Assembly (NCBI GenBank): GCA_028554795.2
Contig: CM068831.1
Coordinates: 64,384,982-64,448,981 of the forward strand
Source: Sinohyriopsis cumingii
Lineage: Eukaryota; Mollusca; Bivalvia; Unionida; Unionidae
Reading direction: 5' to 3'
DNA: 64,000 bases
Positions 10,803-23,410 of this stretch are shown here, piece after piece. Position numbers and translations under genes: made by a program. The notes under the pieces are model-generated. The model had not been told where the DNA came from and made no database searches. It worked only from the letters and a program-made list of their open reading frames with translations. Position 1 is the stretch's first letter; every line of letters begins with the position of its first letter.

Positions 10803-13226
10803 GATAAATCTTTTTCATGCTGATTATTTAATAAAAATGCAAGTACTGGAAACTTATTGAATTGAAAGTAATAATGATGGCAGTATTATCAGTGCTGATA
10901 CTGATAGTTTCACCAAAGCAAATAAAGAAAATGGAATAATCACAATGCACATATCCCTAATAAAAGGACTGGCTTCAAATCACCAAATTAAAATTTCATT
11001 TTATCTACCAAAGTGCAGCAATCTGAAGCATTGTACCCATGCTAGAGTTATATGTTGGCACTGTTATTTCTTTCTTAATGTGTCTGAAAAAATTGTTACA
11101 TCAAATAAAAACACGTGATCATAACTTAACAATACATATCAATATGTACTTGTATGCATTTACCAAATGAATTTAATGGAAGTTCATATTCATAATTGTG
11201 GTAATGTAATAAGCAAGTAATATGGAAAGTAAATAACGAATCAACTGATTAGAAGAGCTGCATAATTTCAACCCAAAGGACATTTAATGCCCCATATCAA
11301 GGAAAGTTGGGACAAACACTGGTTGTTATGTAAAATATCTTTGGATACATATTTCATATGGAAAATTCAAGTCTTAAACTTGATCACTGCTGTATGTGCA
11401 GTGTAATAACACTACTTGGTGTTTTTCCATAAAATGTGATTTCTTATTGCTATGATGGCTACCAAGTGAATTGCAAATCCAATACAATGTCATTCAGTGG
11501 TGTTTTTTTTTTTTACATAACTCAGAAAAATGCAGTTATAAAAAAAAAGCCAAGACATTTTGATTCCAAGGTTAGGTTATCCATGGGTTTCCAGCATAAA
11601 ATATTGCATATAGTACTTCATACGAAAAGAATCTATGCAAAATTTACACAGGAAAATCACAACTTTGGAAAACAAGGATATTACTACACTGTGATATGGT
11701 TAGAGACCATGTTTTCAGCTTTGACTGAAAAAAACAGGACATAAAAATGTCATCAAGGGTTCACTTGGTTGAATATCACATTCTTTACAAGACACAATGA
11801 AGTAAAACATGGTACTTCCAAGTTCCAATTGTACAAAATTTAATTTTGGAAAAGAATAACTTATGCTGTATATATGAAGTACTCTTTATAAAACAAGACA
11901 ATTACAATTCAAATAGAAGTGATTCGTACAACACATTCATGAACGGTTTCATCCAGATATGATTGCGTAAGCTGCGATAACTGACAAAAATGTTTAAAGG
12001 GTCTTTAACGTGCTGAGCAGACATGTTTGCTACGTTTTATCAAAAGAAAGTGAAATGCAACAAACTTGGACTTCCCAAGTCTTTACGGAATAATCCAAAG
12101 AAACGAAAGTGGAACTAAATCCAACCTGGATCAAGCATGGCTGCACAAGGACTGGTTTTCCCCAATCATCATGCTATAGTATAAAACAAGCGTACTGTCT
12201 ATACATATATTATCAAAACTGCTCTGGAATTTCTACAAGTAACATACAATGCTATAATGTGTGTGACTGCTGCATACAAACTCATTTGATTTGTCCTTGA
12301 CTGTGACACGACGAATATGAAAGTTGGGGAAGCCACCAAGGCTGTTATGGTTGCAAGCGGAAATCTACATTTATAATGTCGAGCTGAAAATCGGATTATG
12401 CTTACACAAAAATTATTCGAAATCAACAGAAACCCATGTGTATGTTATTCAAAAATAGCCAAGTGTAATGATCCTTTGGTGAGCGGTAGAACACAAATAT
12501 TTCGTGTTGATACATTTGGTTGAAACCGAAACGAAGCAATATGCAAATTGAAAGTAATACTGCACCATTAGTGAAATGGATATTCAATAATGATTTTGAT
12601 ACAAAATTATCACTAACATATTATAATATATTGAAATGGTAACTGTATATTATTTATTTAATATAATTATTATTATTATTAGCTTCAACATTATTATTAT
12701 TGTTGAATGAACATAAAGATTAGTCATTGCTGCTGAGTACTTAGACTGTATCTCTATTATTTTAACTCTCTTCGTGCTGAAAAAAGTTCATAAACGGGCG
12801 CTATGCCCGAATCAAGGGATGTAACCCCATGTGGGTACGTTCTGTCAGCTGAACCCAAATTGCATTTTGTAAAGGCTTGTAGAGGAACTAGAAGTCTTCA
12901 GTCTTTTTGCCCACTCTCTCTCAAAATCAATCGACATTATATTTTAATAAAACATAATGTTTTCTATCTGACTCGAGGCAAATGATACAAATAAATCGGA
13001 ATTCAATATAGCCTGCAATGGTAAAATAATCATTTCTCAAAAGCATCCCAAATATTCCCCAGTTCATTTATGTGTGAACGCATAGTTAATATCATGCTTT
13101 AAAAAGTAAAAGCATTTTCTCCTTAGGCAAGGTCAACGTATATCACTGAATATTAGAAAACGTTATGTTCTGCTTACAAAAATTTAAGTTTGACTATTCG
13201 GGTTCTTTGTGGCATGCCGGAATTGG

Positions 13227-13228
<2 letters not shown>
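10803..13228. other. intergenic, nothing recognised
   Basis: AT-rich sequence without splice-supported coding potential. Short (TTA)n runs lie near 12660-12710. Confidence 0.6.

Positions 13229-13270
<42 letters not shown>
13229..13270. repeat. poly(A) run, about 40 bp
   Basis: An uninterrupted A tract after GGTAT. It could be the tail of a retroposed sequence on the plus strand, but no recognisable body precedes it. Confidence 0.9.
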
Positions 13271-13273
<3 letters not shown>

Positions 13274-13914
13274 GCTGAAGTGGAGGATACAATAAACCGA
13301 TAAGACTAAAATCGTGGTCAGGAATTGTTCGCATAAGAAATAGTCATCTTACATTATATAGATAATATAAAATCGGCTATTATGTCATTCCTTTAAAGCA
13401 AAGGAAATCCAGAAAACCTAGTTTAATGATATTTGACTGTATTGACATTCTGGTGATATATTTAATTCTGAAAGCAGTTTTTCAAAAAAGTTTTTATAAA
13501 AAATATAAAAAAAACTTAATAGTAATTCACAAACTTCGACGAATATATCATTTTAATTTCCTAAATGTGCCCCAAAATCTTGATCCCTCCGTTTTAAATA
13601 TGTTTTTCTTCTTCACACTTTAATGGGTCATTCTTGGTGGATTATATATTTCTGTGTTTGTGTTACAGCTGTTTATTATGTCTGTATGTACTTACTGTGT
13701 CAGTATTATTTGACCGTTATGTGTATTACGACCTGTGTGAGTTGCTGATACTATAAATACAGTGAATGACGATTTCCAGAGCACATCACACTGAAAAATG
13801 TTTTGTTAGAATGTATCACATCGGAATATGCCACTGTTTGTTTATTGAGTTAAATAAAACAAATTATATGGGACAATTGCGATAAGTTCTTCATTCCCAT
13901 GAAAAGTCCATCAG

Positions 13915-14110
13915 TTCGGTGGTGTCACAAGCGAGGCGCGGACAGCACCGGGTGACAACAGCAGAGGGGGTGACACCAAAATGACTGTCTACAAAATTTA
14001 CTAAGGATTCTGTATGGCCTGTTGCGGAAGGAGGTCCCTGGGGGTGACACTATGAGTTGCCGCACTGTGTGACACCAACCCGAGTGACGCCACTGCATCA
14101 GTTTGCAAAA
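13915..14110. repeat. probable old interspersed repeat with recurrent GGGTGACACC words
   Basis: GGTGTCAC, GGGTGACA, GGGGGTGACACC, GGGGGTGACACT and GTGTGACACC recur within 200 bp in both orientations, and the stretch is more GC-rich than its surroundings. It looks like the terminal part of a degraded DNA transposon; no family is assigned. Confidence 0.4.
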
Positions 14111-14224
14111 ATGACAATAACAAATTAATTGCATTATACATTACAGCGGCAGTATCACAGCATGTTTTTTTAAATTTTTTTAATGTTTTACTAATTTCAT
14201 GGTGTTTGTTTTTTAATAATATTA

Positions 14225-14305
14225 TTATATGTTTTGTATCTTATATGTGTTGTCTAATGTTGTGAAGCGCTTAGAGCTTCTAAAGATTAGGCGCTATACA
14301 AAGTC

Positions 14306-14340
<35 letters not shown>
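14225..14340 (+). mobile_element. LINE/SINE 3' tail with (TTA)n
   Basis: TTGTGAAGCGCTTAGAGCTT, then GGCGCTATACAAA, then a (TTA)n run. This arrangement is the stereotyped 3' end of CR1/L2-type retroelements and of SINEs that share their tails. The body upstream is not recognisable. Confidence 0.6.
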
Positions 14341-14479
14341 AAAGCAAACAAAATAAATACAAATCAAGATATTAATACAATTTGATGACTATTAAACAAA
14401 GCCCGGAAGCTAATTCAGTGTAGCATCTTTGTACATTATTAATGCCCTAGTAATTTCTTTCTTTTGTGGTCTAAAGTTG

Positions 14480-15262
14480 ACATTGCCGGGGTGGGAGTGG
14501 GAGACAAGCGTCCAACTCCTCCAGAAATGCCCCATACGGCTTACATCTCTGATTGCCTCTGTCAACTAAAATCCAGGTCCTGGCCTTCGCGAGTGGCTTA
14601 GATGTGAAGTCCGGCGGACCACATTTTCCACTAACAGGAGAAGGGGTGGAGGCGGGCCACTGGCGCCTTAAAACCAGTTGCTTCGGGTAGATGAGACTCG
14701 TAAACCTTGGACGGTAGCTCATCTAGGAGAAGGAAAACTCCGATTCCAAACCTCTGCTACCTTGCGGCTATACCCACTCATGGGAAAGGCTAAGGGAGTA
14801 AACCCCTACAGAAAATCCGGAGACGGAGTCCCTAAGGCGGTCTGACACTGACTTCAACGTCATACCGGCATCTCATGCGACTCCGTTATTGCCAAGCTGT
14901 ATCGGCACTCGTCTTTCCCTTGGGCCCACCAACTGCGTGGAGAGCGGGGATCTGCTGAATGGACAACAGCTCATCCTCCATACCACCCTGCCCAGGCTTC
15001 GTAGCTCCACTGGTGGAGAGGGCACTCCAGCGTCGTCGTACGGTGTCGGCACAACACGAGAAGTAGCAGTTTACCGGTTCTAAGTCTCAAAGCTCGATTA
15101 GCGTAGAGTTTGGCGCCCGGGGTTACTTCTGACGGTGGGAGAGATCACCAGGTCTCACTGGACAGCTACCGCCCGCCTCAATTTGGGCAGCCCCCAGTCA
15201 GTAGGGTGCTTCCAGCCATGACCTGCCTGCTTCACTGGGTGCGTGGAGTTTAGAGAACCATC
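14480..15262 (+). other. LINE 5' leader region
   Basis: GC-rich, non-coding by inspection, with conserved-looking phrases such as GGGAGTAAACCCCTACAG and CTCATGGGAAAGGCTAAGGG. It probably contains the element's internal promoter; that is inference from position. Confidence 0.5.
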
Positions 15263-16542
15263 TTGACAAGTGGGCCACAAACCTCCGCACCAGAAAAGAC
15301 TCAAAGAAGAAATAAAAAGACTCCAGCTCTTCGTTTTGCAAACTGGAACATCAGGACCATGTGTCCTGGATTGACCGCTGACCTACAGCAGATCGACGAT
15401 GCACGGAAGACTGCTGTCATTGACAGAGAACTCTCCCAATGTTCAATCGACATTGTCTGCCTTCAGGAGACCCGACTGGCTGATAGCGGCACCATCAGGG
15501 AAGCCAATTACACGTTCTTTTGGCGGTGAAGTCCTCGGATGAACATATGCATCACGGTGTAGGCTTTGCCGTAAAGAACACTCTAGTCGCCTTCATTGAA
15601 CCTCCGTCATCGGGTACTGAGAGAATCCTTGCCCTCCGGCTGTCAACATCATTAGGCCCGGTCAACATCTTCAGCGTGTACGCCCCAACCATCTGCTCCA
15701 CCGAAGAGGAGAAAGACGAGTTTTATGAGGCTCTGGATCAGGCAATATCCAGTATTCTCAACAATGAAGGCCTTTACTTACTAAGAGACTTCAGTGCTAG
15801 AGTGGGAGCTGACCATGTGGCCTGGTTCACCTGTCTCGGCTTTTACGGAAGGGGTAAGATCAACGAGAATGGTCAGCGACTGCTGAAGATGTGCTTCTCC
15901 CACAGCCTATGTGTGACCAACACTTTCTTCAAATGCAAGGAGATCCACCTGGTGTCATGGAGACACTCACGTTCACGCCACTGGCACCAGCTAATCTTCG
16001 TCATCACCAGGCGTGCAGAACTGGCCAGTGTCCTCCTCACTCACAGCTACCACAGTGCAGACTGCGGCACGGACCATTCCCTCTTGGCCAGCAAGGTGCG
16101 AATATTACCCAAGAAGTTGCACCACGCCAAGAAGAAGAGTCACCCGCACATCACCACCAGCTGTTCAAGCAACCCAGAGAAAATACAGCAGTTCATCAGC
16201 AAACTGCTGTAAGCTCTCACCAAAGTGACACCCGATGACACCATTGACTCCAAGTGGTCCCATCTCCGTGACACTGTGTACAATTCAGCCATCACAGCTT
16301 ACGGGAAGAGGGAACGAAAAAATGTCGACTGGTATGAGGCAAACTGGGAGGAGATGGAGCCCGTGACTGAGGAAAAGAAGAAAACCCTCCTGGCATACAA
16401 GGCTGCACCTAGATCCAGAACACTACAAGCCCTCATGATTGCAAGAAACAACGCCCAGAAGACCTTCCGCCTCTGTGCCAACACCTACTGGCTGAACCTT
16501 TTCAACAGTATACAGACAGCTGCCGACACCGAGAATGTATGA
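15263..16542 (+). pseudogene. LINE APE-type endonuclease region, frame-broken
   Basis: The first piece reads LRFANWNIRTM, then SIDIVCLQETRL and ANYTFFWR, the N-terminal motifs of AP-type LINE endonucleases (N of WN, E of QETR). The second piece (15520-16212, another frame) continues GVGFAVKNTL, LALRLSTSLG, NIFSVYAPT, LLRDFSARVGAD (the GDFNA-like site here reads RDFSA) and TDHSLLASKVR (the terminal SDH-type motif). TAA at 16210 and TGA at 16540 interrupt the frame. The enzyme nicks target DNA to prime reverse transcription. The RDFSA variant and the breaks imply loss of activity. Confidence 0.85.
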
Positions 16543-16639
16543 GGGTATCAAGAAGGCGACAGCCCCGCCCCAAGACCGTCCCCCTCAAGTCCAAAACGGG
16601 CGAAGTCATCACAGACCAGGGGAAACAACTGCTGCGATA

Positions 16640-17780
16640 GGTTGAGCACTATCTCGAGCTATATGCAACCCAAAACAACGTCACTGACACTGCCCTGGCC
16701 GCCATTCCAGACCTGCCTATCATGGAGGAGCTAGACACACAGCCCACCCTGGAAGAGCTCGGAAAAGCCATCGATTCCCTTGCCTGTGGGAAGGCTTCTG
16801 GAAGCAACAACATTCCGTCTGATGTCCTCGAGAGCGGGAAACCAGCACTGCTCCAGCCCCTACACATACTCCTCTGCCTTTCCTTGGAACAGGGATGCGT
16901 CCCACAGGACGTGCGTGATGCCAACATCGTCACTTTGTACAAGAACAAAGGAGACAATGCTGACCGCAACAACTACCGGGGCATCTCCCTCATCAGCATC
17001 GTCGGAAAGGCTTTCGCCCGTGTTGCCTTGGCGCGCTTGCAGATCCTAGCCTCTCGCGTCTACGCAGAGTCCCAGTGTGGATTTCGAGCCGGCAGGTCAA
17101 CTGTAGACATGATCTTCTCACTACGCCAGCTGCAGGTGAAGTTTCGCGAGCAGCAGACGCCCCTCTACATTGCCTTCAAGGACCTGAAGAAGGCATTTGA
17201 CCTGGTCAGTCGGAGTGGACTCTTCAGACTCCTGCAGAAGATCGGCTGCCCTCAACGTCTGCTTGCTGTCCTCATGTCGTTACACGAGAACATGCACAGT
17301 ACAGTGTGCTTCAACGGCGCAACATCAGAGGCCTTCTCAGTCATCAGCGGAGTCAAATAAGGCTGTGTCCTTGCATCGACGCTCATCGCCGTCTTCTTTT
17401 CCATGCTTCTCCAGTACACCTTGAAGGAATGCAGCGAGGACGTGTACATCCATACCAGGGCTGACGGCAAGCTATTCAACATCGACCGTGTCCCTGCTAA
17501 GACTATAGTCACAGAGGTACTCATCCTTGAATTGCTCTTCGCTGACGATGCAGCCTTGGCATCACACACGGAAGATGGACTTCATCAGCTGGTATGCCGC
17601 CTCTCCCACGCTTGCAAGGAAAGTGGACTAACCATCAGTTTGAAGAAAACGAACGTCATTTCGCAGGAGGCAGACTCCCCTTCCTCTGTCACCATTGATG
17701 GGTACAACTTGGAAGTTGTCGAGAACTTCACATACCTCGGGTCCAACATCTCCAGTTCACTCTCCATTATTCTGAGGTGA
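16640..17780 (+). pseudogene. LINE reverse transcriptase domain
   Basis: Visible motifs in order: GKAIDSLACGKASGSNNIPS (fingers), then IVTLYKNKGD, NNYRGISLISIVGKAFARV, ESQCGFRAGRSTVDMIF, IAFKDLKKAFDLVSR (catalytic motif A with the Asp in AFD), VISGVK followed directly by a TAA stop where family members read VKQGC, and LLFADDAALAS (catalytic motif B, FADD). The stop at 17358-17360 and a frame change near 17770 disable it. It makes cDNA at the nicked target site in the nucleus. Lineage: the group often annotated through craniofacial-development-protein-2-like endonucleases. Confidence 0.9.
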
Positions 17781-18355
17781 ACGGCAGGATTGCCAAGGCA
17801 GCAGCAGTGATGGCCAGACTTAACCAGAGGGTCTGGAACAACCCCAATCCTGCGTGCTCAGCTCACTCCACATGGACCACGTATGCAAGACACGAGAGGA
17901 CACTCACCAGCTTCCACCTGAGATGTCTGCGGCGCATTCTGCACATCCAGTGGCAGGATAAAGTACCCAACATAGAGGTTCTAGAACGCGCCAACATGAA
18001 CAGCATGTTCTCCATTCTCAGCGAGAGGCCCCTTCGTTGGATCGGCATTGACAAGAGAATGGACCCAGGCCGCATTCCCAAAGACCTGTTATATGGGGAC
18101 TTAGCAGAAGGTGCACAACCGACTGGACGACCACGTCTGCGTTACAAAGATGTTTGCAAGAAGGACACGAAGACGGCCAACATCAATGCCAACGACTGGG
18201 AGAGCTGTGCTAAGGACCGTTCCACCTGGCGGATAGCTGTCAGGCAGGGAGTTCAAAAGGCCGAGGGAGACAGAAAAAGAAAACAAGCTGTAAAGAGAGC
18301 TAGAAAGAAGGATAAACAAAAGCTTACTCTAGAGCTACACCATCGTCTCCCGTAG
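17777..18355 (+). pseudogene. LINE polyprotein C-terminal domain
   Basis: Carries LRCLRRILHIQWQDKVPN, RWIGIDKRMDPGRIPKDLLY, a GRPRLRYKDVCKKD motif, DRSTWR and a Lys/Arg-rich tail that ends at TAG 18353-18355. This is the usual tail of the same LINE lineage (RWLGHVxRMxxxRIPK, GRPxLRYKDVCK). It is in a different frame from the RT domain. Confidence 0.85.
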
Positions 18356-18399
18356 ATGGACGAATGCCAAGTAATTTCTGTGTTGTTGCTGCTGTTAAA

Positions 18400-19992
18400 C
18401 AACTGATCATAAAATATTATTCGGCAATATAGACATTTCAACCACTAATTATAAGCTTAGCAACACAGACGGCACTTTAAAATACTGAGTCAAATGTCCA
18501 TTACCATCGTAAGAGAGAAGTGTGGTGGCTCTCCTTTTCTCCCCATTTGTACAAGTGTAAAGAATTCATTTCTCGACAATTTTAGCATACTTATGTCAGT
18601 GAGATATTCATACTTTTCAAGAGACAGAGATAGAAAGACGTAATGGTGTCTAGAAACATGGAAACGTGCAACTTAACGGTACAACAAATTACTCAGGATA
18701 CGTAATCTTCAGTTCGAACAAATGTCGCATCACTTTCCTCTTGAGAATTATGTCGGCATTCTGCGTTCTCATATTGACTGACAAATAGCTAGATCACTAA
18801 GAATAAACGAAACCTTGGTTTACACGAAAAGGACATCATCTTAATGCACATATTATTTAAGTTTCTCATAATCAATTTCAGCAAAGTCAAGCGCATAGCA
18901 CCATAAGTCTCAATACATTTAATTTGTTTTAAGTCCAAGACACAAATCCCAAGTTCAAGTCTTGGCAAAACAATTACGAACACCTTGCTCGAATTATGCT
19001 TATAACGACGCTACTCAACTGCCACATACATATTTACTCATCGATTTAAAAAATCCTTATCACTCCCACTTATTTAATATTTGGTATGGTTTTGTTTCAC
19101 GACTGGCGTCAAGAAGAAAGTCATTTACACGCCGCCTTCCTAATTTTCGTCTGTCTAAAATAGTTATAAAATATCATTCACGACTTTTCTTTCTGACAGT
19201 ATTCAATATGATATCTTTTTTATCTTTTCCTGTCACATTGATTCGTACACTGTATGGCATCAGGCGCGAGAAACAAAATGCACATGTGAGTTCATATTTG
19301 TTAGAATCTAGGCTTGTGATGGTATACGTTGACAACCCGTAATTAACTACAATGCACTATCCACGTTCTTCATCAAATTTGTGAAGGGAAACAAAACAAG
19401 TAGCTTTGACATAGCTAGCTAATTCAAAAATCGATCACACAAATCATCTTGAAACCATGCGGAAGTGAACCTCTACTTGGTATCATGATTCGTTCGCTGC
19501 CACGGTGGAATCCTAAATCCAAAGCTATAATAACAAAATGTAAACTCAAGATAACATTTAAAAAGGAAGAGAGTTTCAGCGAGTTCACACTCTAATAAGA
19601 CGAAAACGCAACAGAAAATGGTTACTTCACGAAATAGAGGTACTGCCGCCTGTAAGGGCATGTCTTCACGAAAACCTCGATCTTTGACTGTCTCCCTTTT
19701 TTTCTTTTTCTACTCTTTCTCCGCTAAGGATGGTACCAGCCAATGAAAATAATGGAAACCCATATCTAAAGAAATGTCTTCTCTGTCCACGTCTTCTTAC
19801 ACTGTTCTGGCTTATGCAGCTGCAGCCACAAAGGTGATACATTAAGACAAATGTACAGGACAGAACATACATGTTTATTTTTACACAGGCTCCATTTTGT
19901 CCGTTAAGAATGCCTATTCGTCCATTGCTGCTCAAAGTCAATTTGATACCACGTCAAGACATTCAGAGGAGACGGTTAACAGTATAAAAGAA
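18400..19992. other. intergenic, nothing recognised
   Basis: No splice-supported exons, RNA genes or known repeats seen. It ends at the putative target site duplication of the 27.7-kb element. Confidence 0.6.
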
Positions 19993-19998
19993 GATTTG
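19993..19998. repeat. left target site duplication GATTTG
   Basis: Six bases directly before the left inverted repeat. The same six bases directly follow the right inverted repeat at 47745-47750. Confidence 0.8.
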
Positions 19999-20286
19999 TA
20001 TGGGCAGCCGTCGCCGCCAAAATTACATTAATCAAATGATCTAGTATGAAATCAAATGATACAACCTAGCAAATGAAATGATAAATCCAGATTCCAAATG
20101 ATGTGGTGTCACATGAAATGATTTAACGAATAAAACCGAATGATGCTTTTAAATTTCAAATGACGTGGTATTAAATGAAATGATGTAGAGTGAAATGAAA
20201 TGATTTAACCCATCAAACGGAATGATGAATTCAGATTCCAAATGATGTTTTGTGATATGAAATGATATAGCATGAAATTAAATGAT
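19999..20286 (+). repeat. left terminal inverted repeat of the giant element
   Basis: Its first 40 bp are identical to the reverse complement of 47744-47705. From about 20040 inward it consists of diverged AAATGATxTGGTATTAAATG-like monomers. Confidence 0.9.
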
Positions 20287-20860
20287 TGAACCCCAAAAAT
20301 GAAATAATGAATTCAGATTTCAGATGATGTTGAGTTAAATGAAATGATCTGGTATTAAATAAAATGATTTAAATAACAAAACGGAATGATGATATATGCT
20401 TCCAAATGACGTGCTATTAAATAAAATGATGTAGTCTAAAATTAAACGATTTAACTCAACAAATGAAATCATGAATTTAAATTCCAAATGATCTGGTATT
20501 AAATAAAATGATTTAAAGAACAAAACGGATTGATGAAATCTGCTTCCAAATGACATATTATTAAATGAAATTACGTAGTATGAAATGAAATGATTTAACT
20601 CAACAAATGAAATGATGAATTCAGATTCCAAATGATGTGGTATTAAATTAAATGATTTAAAGAACAAAACGGATTGATGAAATCTGCTTCCAAATGACGT
20701 AGTATTAAATGAAATTATGTAGTCTAGAATTAAATGATTTAACCCAAAAAATGAAATGATGTATTCAGATTCCAAATGATCTGCCATTAGTTGAAATGGT
20801 CTGAAGAACAGAATGGAATGATCAGCTCATATTCCAAATGATGTGGTATTAAATGAAATG
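20040..20860. repeat. subterminal AAATGA-rich satellite array (left)
   Basis: Roughly eleven monomers of 60-85 bp, each with a TTCCAAATGATGTGGTATTA-like core followed by AATGATTTAACCCAACAAA-like sequence. The first ~245 bp are shared with the right end (part of the TIR); the rest is specific to the left end. A 150-codon minus-strand open frame (20335-20787) is only the repeat translated and is not a gene. Confidence 0.85.
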
Positions 20861-21785
20861 TATGGAAAGAAAACGGTCTGATCAAAATGTAAATCAGCTA
20901 GCGTAAATCCAAACAAACACAGGGGGGCGCTGTTATCTATGACGTATGATGTCAGCACGCCGAAACATAATCGACGGGCGTATTTACAGCATTCGGCTGA
21001 GATTTTTGCAGACGACGGTTGGACAGCAAAGCAAGGGTGAGCGTTTCTTTTCGTATTTTATAAACAAGAACCATGTTTTCCGATCAGCATAAAGTGATTT
21101 TATCCACATTAATGAATGTGCGTATATTTTTTTTTTATTTTTTTTTTCAAGTTCTGCCATGTACTGCGTGAGTTTCTTAGGCTTCAACAAAGCGAGATCT
21201 ATCAACTAAAGAGATTAAATCTTGATTTTATTTGATCATTATTATTTACCATGTTTAATGACCTTACACACTAAGCCAAAAATGTGTTTCCCGTCACTTT
21301 TGGTATATTTTACATTACCGGCCCTAAGTGCATACGCATTATTCGTCCAAGGTCTATATGCTATCAATTCTTTATCCGCCATTGAATCCAGTTTGCAGCG
21401 ACATATTAGTGCTTTTTTTTTCTTCTTTTATATTTCCTCTTTGATATCGAATATAATTTTTCTTAGAATCCCTTATTCACGATTCTTAGTGTACTTCAAA
21501 CACCCCACTCTCCTTTCCAAACGTATTGGAAATTGGGGGGGGGGGGGAGGAACTTGGTCATATATTGTGAAAGAATAATACGTGAACAAAAAAACAGTGA
21601 CCTCCTTTGGAGTGTTTTATGGCGAAGAATAAGCACAGATCATGTTTGAATAAACCCACAATTTAGCAAATGATGTATGAAAATAACAAGAAAAGGCTAT
21701 GGATTCTATCAGAATTTTCACAAAAAAAAAAAAAAAACATCATCCGCGATTTGTAAGTGATACCACGTAGCCCTTAGGGTAAAGA

Positions 21786-21789
<4 letters not shown>

Positions 21790-21824
<35 letters not shown>
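21790..21824. repeat. (CT)n microsatellite
   Basis: About 17 perfect CT repeats. Confidence 0.95.
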
Positions 21825-21829
<5 letters not shown>

Positions 21830-22333
21830 GAACGGTCGAAGCTTGTACTTTCTGCTTTCTGCTGACCGCTGGACCAATGCTAGATTTTACCTGATATCCA
21901 TCGATTTAAGTAGTGTCTATTTGGTATTTATTTGTACTTAGCTCAATTGCCTGTTTCAACATAAAATAAAATTCTCGAAAAGTAAACAAAAAATAATAAT
22001 AATGGGATGAGCAAATTTTTTTTAAAAAAATTGAATTTAAAAATACAAAAAGGTGTTTAAAAAATTGCGACCTCTTCTTTGGCAGCCTGACACTTAGAAA
22101 GATAAATGTGGGTATCAATATAAAAAAGCCATTCATTTTCAAGATAAAAAATTTCAAAAAGGAAAATTGGGATGAGCGAATTTGAAAGAAATGCCAAAAA
22201 AGGTATTTGCAAAAAATTGGGATGCCACCGCGAGTTTCGAACTCTCGACATCTTGTTTTACAGAAGCGAGGCATATTTTATCACTTTTCTACTTTGATGT
22301 CATTGGCAGTGCCAACAAGAACAAAATATCAAA

Positions 22334-22336
<3 letters not shown>

Positions 22337-22374
<38 letters not shown>

Positions 22375-22394
22375 TAACAATAATAATAATTATT
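22337..22394. repeat. (TAA)n microsatellite
   Basis: A run of AAT/TAA triplets with interspersed AACAAT, ending ATTATTATT. Confidence 0.95.
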
Positions 22395-23359
22395 ATTTGT
22401 CATGTCAAAAGTAACAAATTGTCATTGCCACAAGAGCAATGTTTGTTTTAAAGCATAAATACATTCTAACTTTGCATGCAAGCAGTGGCGTACTAAAGGT
22501 AAATGGCGTCGGGACGACGATGATAGCCCAAGGGGGTTTTGGCGCCACAACACCTCTAGCGCCCATCCATGGTTTTGATGCCAATGCCACTAGCGCACGG
22601 AGCAAACACTCCGTCCGTATCCCAAACCCTCTTTTACAACACTATTGCATGCAACTTTATATTAACTACTTCCTTCTCCTGACATCATAGACCTAAAATC
22701 AACGTTTCTTAATCGTATGCTTCCAAATATAAGTCAAGCCCAATAGCTCAGTGGAGCCCACCCCCACCCCAGGTTTGATCTCCTTGTTATGCCACTTAAT
22801 ATCAGATAAAATGAATGAGCGATATTAGTTTATTACTAAAATAGTCCATTTTAGTCAGAAGAGATTCAAACTTAGAACTAAAGTAGGACATTATCATCGT
22901 TGTGTATTCCGAGACGATGAAACGTAAGGTAGCTAGGGTATATCACCCTTAGCTGATGATGTGATAATCTGTGGAAGTGAGAAAAAATAATTGACACGTT
23001 TGTGTAATTGTGTCACAGACACACAAATATAAAAACCAAATCCACAAAAGCACTGTACCTCTTCATCAAATATTTAAGTCCAATTTTCATCGGTTCCCAA
23101 AAGTGTTTTAGCAGAAGAGTTTTTTTAGATGATCACAAATATATACAATCAGGTTAAAAATAATATATACAATCAGGTTAAAAATAAAGTTCAAGCAAAA
23201 AATAAGCAACCTCCAGCTCATCATCATTACCATTAGCAGCACTATCATCATTGTTGTCATCACCATGCCATTATATCAATTTAGATAATTCATTTTCTTC
23301 TTGTTCTTGCTTTTCTTCTTATTCTTCTTGTAATAATGATAGGAAGAAGAATAAATAGA

Positions 23360-23360
23360 T

Positions 23361-23407
<47 letters not shown>

Positions 23408-23410
23408 TTG
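23360..23410. repeat. (TTTA)n microsatellite
   Basis: About 12 perfect TTTA units. Confidence 0.95.

Larger units (their letters stand above)
14480..18400 (+). mobile_element. nearly full-length APE-type non-LTR retrotransposon (LINE)
   Basis: A GC-richer island (visible against the AT-rich surroundings) with a long leader at 14480-15260, an endonuclease region (15263-16540), a reverse transcriptase (16640-17780) and a C-terminal domain (17777-18355). Only the endonuclease/RT polyprotein is recognised. The sequence is well preserved but carries several frame breaks. A related, more decayed element lies at 53300-55370. Ends are approximate, with no target duplication identified. Confidence 0.85.

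Noticed and set aside
20335..20787. 150-codon minus-strand ORF with repeats of IISFVELNHFI-like sequence
   Set aside because: Translation of the AAATGA-rich subterminal satellite; no independent coding evidence.
22205..22290. tRNA gene on the minus strand
   Set aside because: A B-box-like GAGTTCGAAACTC is present, but no acceptable A box or cloverleaf could be drawn; at most a tRNA-derived repeat.
22740..22790. tRNA gene on the plus strand (TAGCTCAGTGG start)
   Set aside because: The A-box-like word is followed by a poly(C)-rich stretch and a poor B box; acceptor stem not found.
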